This document shows, in pieces, positions 1 through 21,657 of a stretch of 64,000 bases of DNA. The position numbers were made by a program, and so were the translations under genes. A model generated the notes under the pieces. The model saw nothing but the letters and a program-made list of their open reading frames with translations, ran no database searches and was not told where the DNA came from. Source of the DNA: Edaphochlamys debaryana (Eukaryota; Chlorophyta; Chlorophyceae; Chlamydomonadales). Every line of letters begins with the position of its first letter. Within the stretch, counting starts at the first letter, position 1. The stretch is taken from contig JAEHOE010000034.1 of assembly GCA_016858145.1 (NCBI GenBank), forward strand, positions 902,972-966,971, read 5' to 3'.

Positions 1-5543
<5,543 letters not shown>

Positions 5544-5849
5544 TTTGGTTCTTCACGGCCTACGGTTAGGTAAGGTGGGTAAAAAGGACCGTGAGTGGCT
5601 TCCCGGCCAGGGTTTACGCGGGTTGCACACGCGGGTTACGGCGACTGATGCAAGCCGCTCCGACTCAAAGCCCCCTGCGTCCCCTACGCGCTTGACCTTT
5701 GCTCACTGACACACGTATACGCTCTGCGACCATAGCCCGCTACACACAACGCTCGCGCGCTCCACGTCCAGCCGAACCTTCCGATCGCTCGGCTTCCGAG
5801 TCGTCTGTGCACGCAGCGACCGTTTCAGCTCACGGCGCCTGCTCTCACG
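5544..5849. promoter_or_regulatory. Divergent promoter region lysA / OYE
   Basis: A 306-bp gap separates the start codons of two divergently transcribed genes, both predicted to be plastid-targeted. It must hold both 5' UTRs and both core promoters. No clear TATA box was seen. A gcgggttac-like short repeat occurs around 5610-5640. Confidence 0.6.
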
Positions 5850-10209
<4,360 letters not shown>

Positions 10210-11454
10210 ACGGCCAGGGCCGCGAACCATCCCATCCCCTGATGGGGCAGGGCCGCTTCTACCCCTGAAGGAGCGGGGTCACCCCATCCGCTGAAGTGGC
10301 GGATGCGGCTGAATCTCTTCGAAGGGCAGGGGCAGCAGGGGGCAGCAGGAGCTCGGGGGGACTGACGCCGAGTCTCGAGCGAGTGAAGCCCGCGTGGGCT
10401 GCTGCTGCGACCTAGCCCAATTGGCAGCCAGTGGAGGGTGCACGCCTGCGTGCGTAGCCAGGAGCTAGCCTAGCGTCTTGCAGATTGCTGGACGGGGGCC
10501 CGCATTGGTTCCCGCGGATGGGGGCTCGGACTGCTGGTGTGGGCCGCCTAGGCAAGGCGCATTCTTCCAATGGGTTGCTGGGTCCCGGGGTGCCGACAAC
10601 CGTAGGCCTGCCGGGATTCTGAGGCGCGGTCATGGGCTGCGGAGCCGGGCAGGTCCTCTTGGTGCGTTCTTTTGGCGCCCTGCCGGTGACTCTGAAGATC
10701 TGAACTCATGTGACGCGTGCGGGTTGTTGGGGCTGGTGGGGGGCTCCCTGGCCATTGCCGGGACCCCTGCCGCCCCAGCCCCCTTGGTGATTGGCGGGCC
10801 TGGCTCCTAGCTATGGTGGGTGAAGCACGTGTGAACAGAGGTGAACACAAGACATGAGATGTTGGGTCACGGGTGAAGGGAGGCTCCTTGGTCGGTTGGC
10901 CTTGCGGGCTCCGGAGGTGGAATAACACTCGTGCGGGGGGGAGCGGGCGGAATGGTTACAGGCGCGCGGCTGTGATCCAAATCTGTTATCAAAGCTGCAG
11001 TGATTTGCCTGTGTCATCTGGACAATCTGGAAGAGTGGAATTGAGCTCCTGTGCAGGTCCTGTGCAAGTCCATGACAGACGCCCATGGGCAGCTGCCGAT
11101 GCGCATCTCAGGAGTGACTTAGCACCCCTGTTCCTGAGTCCCCCCACGTCCGGACAGCAGGGGGCAGCACGCCGCTATAATGCGTAGGTTCCCACTCAGG
11201 ATTCCAGTGTAGCGGCGGAAGTTTAACACTCAGCTGGTCTGGTGGTGGGGGGGTGGGTACGGGGTGGTGGGTACGGGTGGTGGCGGCTCACAATCCTACT
11301 CAAAGTAATGCGCAGGACCTCAAAGACTGCGCAATCCTTTGACCCAGTCCAGTTAAGCAGGGTCCGGACAGGCGTTATGGTCCATTATTAGCGCATCCAC
11401 ACGCCAGTGCATCTTTCTGCAAGGCTCCTATTCCCGCTTCAGTGATTTGGACCG
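10210..11454. other. Intergenic: OYE 3' flank and next gene's 5' flank
   Basis: No exon set, family match, RNA gene or repeat could be supported. It presumably contains the OYE 3' UTR and the promoter of the leucine-rich gene starting at 11455. No TGTAA signal was found on the + strand here. Confidence 0.5.
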
Positions 11455-13904
11455 ATGAGCAAACGTGCCGCGAGCTGCAGCATGGCAGGCCCCTCACAAG
11501 TCACTTCACTGGACTCTTTAGTGCGACACCTGAGCGCGGACGCCGCAGACGTGCTGGTCGCGGCGCTCCTTCCCAAACTGGACCGGCCGTGCGGAGGGGC
11601 GCTCGGCTGCGTCCGCCTGGCCAGCAAATCGCTGCGGCGGTTTGTCGATGGGTCGCTGCGCCGGCTGTTCCTTCGCGTGGAGTCCGGCTCAAACCGTTGG
11701 GAGGTGGGCTGCGGGGTGGGGTATGGGGATGGAAGATGCGGGGGGGGAGCTGGCCGGGGTGACGAGGCGGTTCGAGGTCACGCGCATTTCTCTACCTTCC
11801 CCCCCCGAACGCCATTGCTCACCCGCCCCCGCCCCGCCCGTCTCGCCCCTCTACCTAAACCCCCTCGCGTGTTCTAGGTTCCGAGGCTGGAGCGCTGGGG
11901 GCGGGTAGACAGCCTCGAGCTGCTGCTGGAGCCGCACGGTCCGGCTGTCCGCAACGGCGATGGCCCGATCATGCACAACATCGGCGCAGAGCTCGACACC
12001 CTGGCGCTGCTAGCAGTGACGGCCCAGTCGCCGGCGATGCGACAGCGCATAACTTCGCTGGCGGTCCGCTGGGATGACGATTTCATCCACGCAAGAGTTG
12101 ACCCCGGCCATGACGACCCCAACGCGCTTCCATCCATCTCGCCGCTCACGGTCTCGCACCTGGCGCTCCTGTTCCCGTCACTGCGCGAGCTAAACCTGGA
12201 CGTGGTGATCAGCACCCTGGACCGCAAGTCCGAGCTGCATCTGCCGATGATGTACGACGCGCTGGCCGCACAGCCGTACCTGGACACGCTGCGCCTGCCG
12301 ACCTGGGGCGCGCTCTCCGGCATCGGCGCGCTGGCCACCAGCCTCAAGCGCCTGCGCATCTCGGCGCCGTACTTCCTGACCGTTGAGGTGCCGTACGAGC
12401 AGCTCTCCGTCATCTCCCAGCTGCGCGCTCTCAAGGAGCTCCAAGTGGACGCGGCCCACATGACGCTCGACACTCTCACCAGCCTGCTCAACGCACTCCC
12501 CGACGGCCGGCCCGAGCTCTCCGCCACGCTTGACTTGACTCCGTACGGCGTGCTTGAACAGCCCGGGGCGGTGTACGGCACCGGACGATGGGTCTGCACG
12601 TGCAGCGGGGGAGCCATTCGGGAGCTGGAGTGCAGCGGGGTCGAGTTGGCGCACCTGGCGTCCGTGTGTGCGGGACTGGCCCCGTACGTGAGCGTGTTGC
12701 GCGTGGTCGAAGTCAGGCCGGGGCAAGACCCGCTGCCACCAGCGCAGCTGGGGCCATTTCGCGCGTTTGTCAAGCGCTGCGGCGGCGGCGTCAGGCTAGT
12801 GAGCTTAGACCTCCCGCAGAAGGCGACTCTGGCGCCGGCTCAGCAGGCGGTCGAGGTGCTGGGGGTCCCCCAGATGCTCCATTGGACCGCAGTGGGCGGC
12901 CGGGACCAGCTAAGCCTCCCCGCGCCCAAGCACACCGACGCACCGGTGGCGGCAGCGGCAGCGGCTGCAGAGGCGGAGGCGGCCCCGCCAGGCCGTGTTG
13001 CCCAGCCGGCCGCCGCCGGCGCGCAGCCGGGGGCTCCGCAGGCGGACGGCGAAGGCAGCCGCGCGGGTGCCTTCCCCCACCCGGCGGAGGTGCTCCAGCG
13101 GGCGGTCGACGGCCTCGCCGCAGCGGCGGCAGGGGGCCGCGCCGAGGCGGGCGCGAGTGACGGGGCCCAGTCGAGCCCCGTGGTGCTGGCGTGTGGGCCC
13201 TTCGTGGGCACGCTCGCCTTCACGCCCAAGGTGGTGAAGTCATGGCTCAAGCACCTGTCACGGGCCGCACAGTGGCAGGCGCAGGCCCCGGTGTTCGCAT
13301 TCCAGCTGCTGCCGTCCGCGGAGGCGCTGCTGGTGCGGTGCCCCGGGCCCGAGGCGGCGGCGGCCCTGGTCGCCGGGGCTGCGCAGGCGCAGGTGGGGCG
13401 CGCGGCGCCGAGCGGGCTGGCGGCTTACCACGTGGGCAGGGTACCGGCGTGGAGGGACGTCGCCTTCGTGCTGGCACCCTACATGAAGCAGGTGCGTGGC
13501 CCCGAGAGGGAGAATCGCAGCGGCGGGAACCCAGCAATGTGGAGTGGGGAAAGGGCAGCCGGGGGGTGCCGCATACAGGGTGGGCGAGAGCTGAGGGCTG
13601 AGCCGCATCGCTCTTGGCTTGCTGTGATGCAACCGCGCTCCCTGCGCGCTCCAGCCACGCCGGCCACCGAGCTGCCGCATGTGCCACTGCCTCCGCCTCG
13701 CTTGCGCACGGTCCTTGCACGCTCCCTCGCCAAGCTCGCTGACCTCCCTGTCCCTCCCGTGCCTCACCCTCCACCCATGCAACCGTTCAGGCGATGCAGC
13801 AGGCGCTGGATGCCTGTGGAACGCACGACCCGTTGGCTTGCCTGGCGTTCGTCGTACGGGTGGCGAAGTTTCTGGATGACCTGCCCAGCGAGTCACGCAG
13901 CTGA
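11455..13904 (+). CDS. Leucine-rich F-box-like protein, paralogue 1
   Basis: Exons 11455-11703, 11878-13491, 13791-13904; 658 aa. Function unknown. The N-terminus (LVRHLSADAADVLVAALLPK ... LASKSLRRFVDGSLRRLFL) has the helical feel of an F-box-type module, but this is a weak resemblance. The centre has degenerate leucine-rich repeats (HLALLFPSLRELNLDV; YLDTLRLPTWGALSGIGAL; SLKRLRIS; LRALKELQVD). An Ala/Gly-rich linker follows at about residues 335-410, then a conserved C-terminal domain (VVLACGPFVGTLAFTP ... FQLLPSAEALLVR) and a short last exon ending DDLPSESRS. Introns follow the same codons as in the neighbour at 15152, and most of the central domain is shared, so these are tandem duplicates. 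If it is an F-box protein it would recruit substrates to an SCF ligase; that is inference. Confidence 0.8.
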
Positions 13905-14213
13905 TGGCTGGGGCCCATATGGGCCTGGCGGGGGCCCGGGCCAGGGCACGTGTGGGACTGACAGCGTTCGGCAGCAAGTGCAGGCATGCTGGGGAGGGGC
14001 TGTCGAGTACTGTGCAAAGCGTCGAGGCGTGTTGGTACCGGCAGGCGTGTGGGCAGCGGCAGGTAGGAGGGCGTGTGGGGATGTGCGAGATTCGGTGCTG
14101 GAGCAGGCATTCAGTTATGTGGTTGTGGCAGAAGGGTGATAGCGTGCTGGAGCAGGCATCCGTCGGCGAGGACTATGACAATGCAAGTTCCAACGTTCCA
14201 ACAGAAGTTGCAG

Positions 14214-14221
14214 TTGCGTTG
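14214..14221. repeat. 8-bp target-site duplication, left
   Basis: ttgcgttg directly abuts the left terminal inverted repeat of the MITE and is repeated exactly at 14671-14678 on the other side. Confidence 0.9.
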
Positions 14222-14670
14222 CAGTGTTGCTATCTTAGTCGGTTAGTCGGCTGGGGAGTCGGCCGGCGCCGGCTAATCTGGAGGAATTTTTGAATTAGCC
14301 GCCGTGCCCGCCGACTAAATCTGGCCCACACACGGATTAGTCGCCACTAGGAGCCGACTACAAGGCGGCGCCTGGGCAGGTTAGCCGCCGCCCAACTTCA
14401 TGGGTACCGCAGTTATGGGAGGGGCGAGGGGGCCAGAGGGGGCTGTGCACCAAGGGCATAGGTAAAGGACGGTGAAGTCCTGTGCCCGCAGCAGGATACA
14501 AGGGGGGATGTGCCATCAGTCCAGGGAAAGTGTGGCGCGGGCCCACCCCCAGCCGACTAATAAGGGCGGTGGAGCCGGATTAGTCGCCACAGCCAGCCGA
14601 CTAAAAGGGCCGGCCTGGGCCAGTTAGTCGCCGGATCAGCCGACTAATCCCAGGGAAGATAGCAACACTG
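14222..14670. mobile_element. hAT-type MITE (non-autonomous), 449 bp
   Basis: The terminal inverted repeats are exact: cagtgttgctatctt at 14222-14236 and aagatagcaacactg at 14656-14670. They are flanked by a perfect 8-bp direct repeat ttgcgttg, the target-site duplication length expected for hAT transposases. The interior has no credible coding sequence. It carries many subterminal copies of the motif ccgactaa / ttagtcgg in both orientations, concentrated at the two ends, as expected for transposase-binding repeats. The perfect duplication suggests a fairly recent insertion. It sits between the two leucine-rich paralogues. Confidence 0.9.
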
Positions 14671-14678
14671 TTGCGTTG
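14671..14678. repeat. 8-bp target-site duplication, right
   Basis: ttgcgttg immediately follows the right terminal inverted repeat and is identical to 14214-14221. Confidence 0.9.
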
Positions 14679-15151
14679 TACAGTTGTGTTGTTCCGGCAC
14701 GGCTGCAGGTCAAGGGCAGGCGGTTACTTGGACTTCACGGCCCCAAGCTAGGCCGGCGTGGTTGTTGCGGTAGCAGACTCGACGTGCCACAATGTGGGCC
14801 GTGGGCCGTGGAACAAAGAGGAAGACATCATGGGGTGGGATTCTGTACTCGAAGGGGCTCCTATGCTCGCAGGGGCCATGCAGCGTAGTCAGGCCGACGC
14901 CGGGTGATGCAGGCATGCAGCTGGTGCGCGCGTCATGCGGTGGCATGGGGACCCATGCAGTTGGTGACCGTTGCCTGGCCACCAGCGACGTTACCCCAAG
15001 CCAGCACACAAATAAGCATCATGCTCTCTACTCTCGCTTGCTGATGCCGCCGTTCTGTTCGCCCAGCCAGGGTGCACTGTCGGTGCAGTAGGAGGCGAGC
15101 ACCGCTGTGCACTGACCACAAGCGCGAGCGAACTTGCGACGAGCTGGCGTC
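14679..15151. other. Intergenic: 5' flank of paralogue 2
   Basis: No gene, RNA or repeat could be supported. It is presumed promoter and 5' UTR of the gene starting at 15152. Confidence 0.45.
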
Positions 15152-17516
15152 ATGTCCGGCTCTCGTCAGCCGGTGTGTCTGGAGACCATAGTGCGCCAGC
15201 TGAGCGTTGAGGCCGGCGACCAAATCATCGATGCGCTGCTTGGCGCAGCTCCGCCCGCGGAGTTCGAGGCGAGCTACGGGTACCGCAACACCAACTGCAG
15301 CAGCCTGAGGGCCTCCAGCCGCTACCTGCGAGACTTCGTCGACGGGGCGACACGCCGCGTTTATCTCAAGTCCTCAGTTGGCGCCAAAACTCTCGAGGTG
15401 CGCCGTTCCCCTTCCCGTCCCCCGCCTCCCCGGCCTCCAGCCATGCCGAAACCCACAAGCCCTGAATCCCCCCTTTCACCCCTCCTTATCCTTTACTTCA
15501 GGCCCTGAAGCTGGAGCGCTGGCCGCGGGTCACCAGCCTGGATATCTTGCTGGAACCAAAGGGCCCGGACATGTGCGAGGAGGGCCTGGGCAGCACGACC
15601 CAGCAGTTGAACACGTTTGTGCTGATGCCGGCTACACCGCAATCGCTATCATCGCGACAGCGCATCACCTCGCTGGCAGTGCGCTGGGAGAGCGACGATG
15701 TCAAGGACTCGGTCGAGCCCGAGACCGAGCTGGAGGAGCTGCCATCCATCTCGCCGCTCACGGTGTCGCACCTGGCGCTCCTGTTCCCGGCGCTGCGCGA
15801 GCTCAACCTTGACGTTACCGTAGCGCCCAAGATCTCCCTGCACCTTCGCATGATGTACGACACGCTGGCCGCACTGCCGTACATGGACACGCTGCGCCTG
15901 CCGACCTGGAGCGCGCTCTCCGGCATCGGCGCGCTGGCCACCAGCCTCAAGCGCCTGCGCATCTCGGCGCCGTACGGCCTGACTAACGTCCTGGCGGCCA
16001 GCGATATCGACACCCTCTGCCAGCTCAAGGCACTCGAGGAGCTGCGGATCGAACACGCCCGAGCCAAGCGCGCCTTTGTGGGGCGCCTCCTGGAAAGCCT
16101 GCCTGAAGACAGGCCCACGCTGGGCGTCCGGCTCGAGTTCGTCGTACTGGAGGACGTCGACAACGAGAGCTACCTCGGCGGAACCTGGGACATCAGCTGC
16201 CGCGACGGCGTGATTGAGCGCGTGGAGTGCACCGCGTGCCTGCGGGAGCTGGCCGCCGTCGCTGACAGCGTCACACGCCGCATCAAGACGCTCCTCGTGA
16301 CCAGCCTCGCGATGTGGGAAGAGCCTGTGTCGTCCGCAAAGGCCCGGCTCGTCATCGCCCTGGTCAAGCGGTGCGAGGCCGTTGACCTGCGGCAGATGCT
16401 CGTGACTTCGTCCCTGCCGCCCGTGCTCCAGGCGGTGGGGCTGCTGGGGCTGCCGAGCGAGGCCATTCTGTTCAGACCCGGCGAGGGCTTGCAGTTCGAG
16501 CTCCAGACCAGGGCGCTCAAGGCGGCAGCAGACGCTTCCGCCGACGCCGCGGGGCCAGGGCCGTCTCGTGCTGGTGCCGCCACGGCCAGCGCGGCCACTT
16601 CAGCGCCGGGCCTGCCCAGCCCTCGCGAGGTCCTGCAGCGGGCCGTCGACAGCCTGGCCTCGGCCAACCCCAGCCTCGACGGGCCGCACCTCCCCGGCAG
16701 CGCCAGGCAGTGCCGGGGCCGCCGCCACGTGTTCCTGGTTAGGGGGCCCTTCATCTCCACGCTTGCCCTGACGCCCGCGGCCGTCGTGCCCTGGCTCGCG
16801 GCCCTCGCGCAGAGCCCGCGGGCGCAGGCGGCGCGGCAGGCGGCACAGCAGGAGGACCCTCTCCCAGCACGCCAGCGCAGCGCCGTCTGGCCCGTGACGT
16901 CCGTGCAGCTGCTGCCCGGCGCGGGGGCCATGTTGGTGCGCCTTCTCCCCCGGCACGGGGGGGTGGAGATGCTGCAGGCGGCGGCAGCCGCCTCGCAGCA
17001 GGCCCTGGGCCAGGCCCAGGGCCGCGGCCGAGGCAAGGGCAAAGGCAAGGGCCAGGCCCAGGGGGACGGTGACGGCCAGGGCCAGAGCGGCTTCGAGCTG
17101 CGGTACGTGGGCGACGAGATGGCCGAGTACTTGAAGCCCCCGCCTGTCCTGACGCAGCACGTGCAGCAGGTGCGCACAGTCCGCCGTACACTTGTCGTAC
17201 GACTCGGGCTGAGGCCGCCGGTCCCGCCTCTGTGCCGCCATCCAAGCCTGCGTGTCGGGCTCCTGACGTCGGTGTGGACCCGAACAACCCCTCCCATAAG
17301 CCCTTCCACTGCCGACGTTGACCTTCATCCCCTGCCTTTTTAGCAAAGGCCAGGCCCTGAATGCGTTCATCCCCCCCCTTCCCCGGGCCCGTGTAGGTCA
17401 TGCAGAGCGCGCTGGACTCAGCCGCTGCGCGCGGCGCAACCCCAGCCGCCTGCCTGGAGTGGGTGGTGGCGGTGGCGGCCTTCTGGCAGGACCTGCCAGA
17501 GCGTATGAGGACATGA
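15152..17516 (+). CDS. Leucine-rich F-box-like protein, paralogue 2
   Basis: Exons 15152-15397, 15502-17169, 17397-17516; 677 aa. An in-frame ATG at 15134 would add six residues (MRRAGV); the internal start was preferred because it aligns with paralogue 1. The architecture is the same: N-terminal helical module (IVRQLSVEAGDQIIDALL ... SSRYLRDFVDGATRRVYL), leucine-rich repeats (HLALLFPALRELNLDV; YMDTLRLPTWSALSGIGAL; SLKRLRISAPYGL), variable linker, then a C-terminal domain (FLVRGPFISTLALTPAAVV ... VQLLPGAGAMLVR). A lysine/glycine/glutamine-rich insertion near 17010-17085 is absent from paralogue 1. The last exon ends WQDLPERMRT. Both intron positions and phases match the neighbour. Function unknown. 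Confidence 0.8.
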
Positions 17517-19524
17517 GGTCTCGGCCTGGCCTAGCCTCTTGCGGACCAGTCTGCAAGCAGGCCGGCGGCAAGGGGCTTGAACTCATGTGGGTTGGGGGCC
17601 ACCCGGTTCAAGGCGATGTGGGTCGTGTCGTGCCACGCGGGTCTGAACCCCGGCGTGTCGTCCTGTGTCTGACTGCACCGTCCCTGTTACCGTTAACCGT
17701 TATACGGCTGGCCTGAGCCCAGTTCCGTGAGAGTTGCACTGGCACTCTCTGGGTTTATCCCTGGGGTTGCACACTGGTGCAGCGTGACACTTGGGTGTTA
17801 CGTAGACGCATGCCTGTGGCTGCACTCTACTGTCCCGTCGTCCAGGCCTCTGGGCTCGGCCATCCGGCACTGCACCGCACCGAGACAGCCTGGGCTGCTC
17901 GGCCAGGCGACTGCACTGCACACTGTCTCTGCTTGGCCATATTTAACTTGTCCTGAGCTTCGGCTCCAACACGGCGGATATCTCTGCCCCAAATACATAG
18001 TGACTCTCACTACAGATCGGCGCAATGTGGGGTGAGGTGGGCGGGGCCTGGGCGCGGGCCAGCGGTCTGGCCGCCAAGGGGTTACCCCAGTGTACATAGC
18101 GGCAGGAAGCCGGGCGGGACACCTAAGGCATGAGATGACGGGCTCTGCAGGATAGGAGGGGGATGTGGGGCAGGGCGCGCGAGCCGTGCCCGCGAGAACA
18201 GGAACGGGGTCTGTCGGGTAAGGGTGCGGGGACCAGCGGGGGCCGTTCCGGGCTGCCGAAGGCCCCATGTTGGTCGCGGACCCGAGAGGCCTACGCGATG
18301 TGGGTCGGAGGCGGGCCACGGCTGCTTCGAGCGCCGGAAGTCTGGTGGCCGGCGGGTGTCATCTGTGCGACAAGGCAGGAGCAGGGGCATCGTATGGAGT
18401 AGGAGGTAGGCTTTCCGCAGTCTTGGTAGGGAGTTGTGAGGCGGGAGGCCTCATGAGTTTCGCCCATGTTGACAGCAAGCGCGTTCATGGGGAAAAGGGC
18501 TTGGGTCGATTGGAATCTGTCAAGCCGCTTCGTTTGGGAGGCTCGGGGTTGGGGGGAAATGTGAGAAAGAACTGACGCTAGCTGGTTGATGTTTGCGAAT
18601 GATGCAGGTTGCGTTGTGGCGCTGTGGTTGCGGTGGGGGGCGTGTGCAGTGGGGGGCGGTTGAGTGCAGATTGGCTGGGAGGCGTGACGCAGGATGGCGC
18701 TGGTAACGCAGGAGGCGCGGGCAGGATGGGTAACGCAACCGCCGGCTTTCGCGGTGATGAGTGGGTCCATGCAGAGGTGCTGTATGTGGTGAGGGCTGCT
18801 GGCTTGAGGAGTAGTGCATAGGAAGCTATGGCTGAAGCACTGGGGGGCACACAAATAAAGCGGCTGGGGAGTGGTAACCATGACAGGAAGGGCCGGCTGC
18901 GGTGACGTGAATCCGAATTAGAGACGTGTTAGAGGTTGATGGCGCATTTAGCTCTTTTGGCTTACTTGCTTGGCTGGCTTAGCAGGAGAAAGAGCGGTGC
19001 AGGTTCAAGCTGCAGACATTGTTGGAGGGCCTGTTGCAGGGTTACGGTTCCTGCTCGCCGCATGCGGGCGCAGTGCATGCCAGCAGGCGACCCCAGCACG
19101 TGTCAACTGCATCATCTGAGTCTCCTTCCTCTTGTGCTGCCCATCAACCGCAAACCGCAATCGACCAAAGCATGCTCGCGCATTACGGGGCAACTGCCAA
19201 TATCTTATTGCTCGCCAGCGTCAGGGGCAGTTGCGCACAACCCCACGAGGCGCCCATCCATGGTAGGGGTCGGGAGCGGCCGGTCAGCGGCTGAGACCCT
19301 CCCAGACCTTCACCCGGCCCCCATTCCCGGCCCGCCGGCCACCGGCACGTTCCCCCGCCCACGCATGCATGCATGCCGCCGCGCCCCATTGCTTCCACCA
19401 TGCACGCGCGCCACGAATCTTCCCCCTTCACGCCCCCAAACAGCCAGACTGGCTGGGTCCGCCCTCCAGTGCAGCGCGCACAGTCCCCAACCCCCGCTAG
19501 TCAGGGCTGTGGCTCTCTGGGTCC
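17517..19524. other. Intergenic 2 kb between convergent genes
   Basis: It lies between the 3' ends of paralogue 2 (+) and the minus-strand eight-Cys gene. Open frames exist, but none has splice support, a recognisable domain or coding-like composition. It is presumed 3' UTRs and spacer. Confidence 0.45.
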
Positions 19525-21009
19525 CTACTTCTTGGGCTTGGGGCAGGTGCCCTGCAGGTAGAGCGTGAAGGGCTGGCCCACCTCCTTGCAGCGCCGCTCA
19601 AAGTACTTGCTCACTGCGGGGTTGGGGCCATGGGGGAGGGGGGTTGTACATAGCACAGGTGTGTTTCACGCGTGCGAGGGGGACGGGGAGTCGGCGCACA
19701 GGACGGCATGCTCGTCACGTGTCAGGCATGATGCTGACTCAGCAGCACAACCGACTCACGTCCGACATACTCGTTGATGTCGTCGTTGGTGAAGGACAGG
19801 ATGAGGTCGAGTACGGCAGGCGCGCAGGAGCAGTACTGTACGGCAGGGGGCAGGACGTCATGGAACCGGGCGGCAGTGGAGCCAACGGCACACAACCAAC
19901 CAAGCACCCGGCCGGCCTTCAGCCCTGGTCCCCCTGCCCTCCCTCTCACCGCGTTGTTGAACTTGGCGCTGGCGGCGCAGCACTGCACCGAGGGCGGAGG
20001 GGCGGAGTCCAGGAACTGCTGCAGCCTGGCGTCACCGAGCTGGGGGCCGGTTGGGGGGCGGGAGTGGGGTTCAGGTCGAGGGGTTAGGTGAACGGAAAGG
20101 ACTTGAGACGTCGTCGAGCCCGCTCCCTTTGCGCCGTCGCCCACATACAAGGCCCCTCCACGCGATTCTCGCCGCCCTCTGCTCCCTGCCTCCCTCCGGC
20201 CGCCCCCGCCCGCCCCTTGCCGCCGCCGCGCTGCCCAGTCCCTCGCCCCCCCTTCCGCGCCCATCCCCTCGGGGCCCCCTCCCCGTCCCCACCGCGCCGA
20301 GGGCCGCCTGAGGGTCGCTGGGGTCCACCCCCAGAGCCTCCGTGGCGTACGCAAACTCATCGGAGCACTTGGACTGCGTCAGGGGGAGCGGAGTGGGGCG
20401 ACGGGGAGGGGAACCGGGAGGGGGGCGTGGAGGCACCCGGGTCGAGGTCGGGGCGGCGGTGATGGACCACGTGCCCCATGCTTCACCGAGTTCACCCGCA
20501 TACCGTACACTCCTATGGTCCCCACGTGCCCCTTTCCCCCACCCACACACGCACCTGCAGGTTCAGGCCTGCGTCCATGCACTCGGGCGGGATGGTGTCC
20601 GGGGCTGCGGGGGTCGGGGAGGCAGGGTCGATAGCAGGGGCAGGCGTCACGATCCCACCCGCCGCAACTCCTCTCGACTCGGCAGGCCACGACCCCGCTC
20701 AGACGCTTGTCCTCTCCCTCTGCCCCGTGTCAGCTCCCTCGCCTCCCCTCTCCCTCCCCCTCGCGACCCCCCCTCCGCCTGCTGCCCACCTGCTTCGGGC
20801 GCAGGGCCGGGCCTCGCCGCCACGAACGCCGCCGCCGCCAGCAGCGCCGTCAGCGCCAGGGCCCTGACGGCGGGGGAGGCCCAGAGGGAGCTCCACGCGC
20901 GTTGCGGACCGAACGCCGCCGCAGCCAGCTGTGCCGCGCCTACGGCTGGCGTGGCGCGCCGAGGCACGCGTAGAGCTAGGTCCGTGGTGGTGCGGCGGAC
21001 GACGACCAT
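19525..21009 (-). CDS. Secreted eight-cysteine protein A
   Basis: Exons, high to low: 20790-21009, 20555-20604, 20293-20373, 19950-20039, 19760-19835, 19525-19613; 201 aa. Not a family I can name. The N-terminus has a long basic stretch, then a hydrophobic segment (VRALALTALLAAAAFVAARP) that can act as signal peptide or signal anchor. The mature part has eight cysteines: PPEC, SKCSDE, QCC, YCSC, ERRCKEV, GTCPKPKK. The order C...C...CC...CxC...C...C equals the plant lipid-transfer/2S-albumin eight-cysteine motif, though C2-CC is longer and CC-CxC shorter than in plant members. The last three exons are 90, 76 and 89 bp, identical in length and phase to those of the divergent neighbour starting at 21658, so the two are paralogues. 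The two start codons are 648 bp apart. Confidence 0.86.
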
Positions 21010-21657
21010 GGTGCTGTGCGGAGAGTGTTTTCTCGTTGCTAGGTGCGGCGGCGGCGGCGGGTCTGTAACGCAAGTGCAAGAGCGATAAGAGCTGGGCGAG
21101 CGGTGAAGCGGGAAGGCTTTGCAGTCGGGCGGAGGGGCCTTGTGCGGCGGGTGATGTGTGGTCCAGAAGTGGCGAAAGGTGGGGCCCCCGCTGAGGCGTG
21201 CGGGGATGAGGCGTGGTGCTCAGGCTTACCCCTCCTCTCAGCTCCCTCGCTGCCCCCCGCCGCCGGGCCGCCCGCCGGGCCCCCCGACCCCGGAAACACC
21301 CGCCCACGCACGCAAAGCTGCACTCAAGCGACGCTGGTGTTGCTCGAAGTTACGGTATTGGCAACGGCGAAGCGACCCACGGGGGGCAAGGCGTCCAAGG
21401 CTTCGATCAACCGCCGCGATCACCGCCGCGCCGCATAAAGCCCGCACCGCCCCCACGCAGCTGCCCTCGCACCCCCGGAAGCTGCCTCAACGTCCTCTGA
21501 TACAGCTCATTATACAAGCCCTGCACCCATTTGTGCTTGCCCCAACACAAGCAAGAACACGCCGCTAGCTCCGTCGCCACAGACCGCTACGTCCGCCTCC
21601 GCCTCCACGCAGCCTCCCGCCACCCTCGCCGCACAGCCTCAGCTGAGAACCAAACGA
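21010..21657. promoter_or_regulatory. Divergent promoter region of the eight-Cys pair
   Basis: 648 bp lie between the two start codons. A TATA-like cattatacaag occurs near 21508-21518, about 145 bp before the + start codon. The region should hold both 5' UTRs, and the arrangement suggests co-regulation of the two paralogues. Confidence 0.55.

Noticed and set aside
18291..18881. 196-codon minus-strand open frame
   Set aside because: His/Ser/Thr/Pro-rich composition typical of non-coding sequence in this genome. No family or splice evidence.
18936..19568. 210-codon + frame overlapping the last exon of eight-Cys protein A
   Set aside because: It is antisense to a well-supported exon and has no domain.
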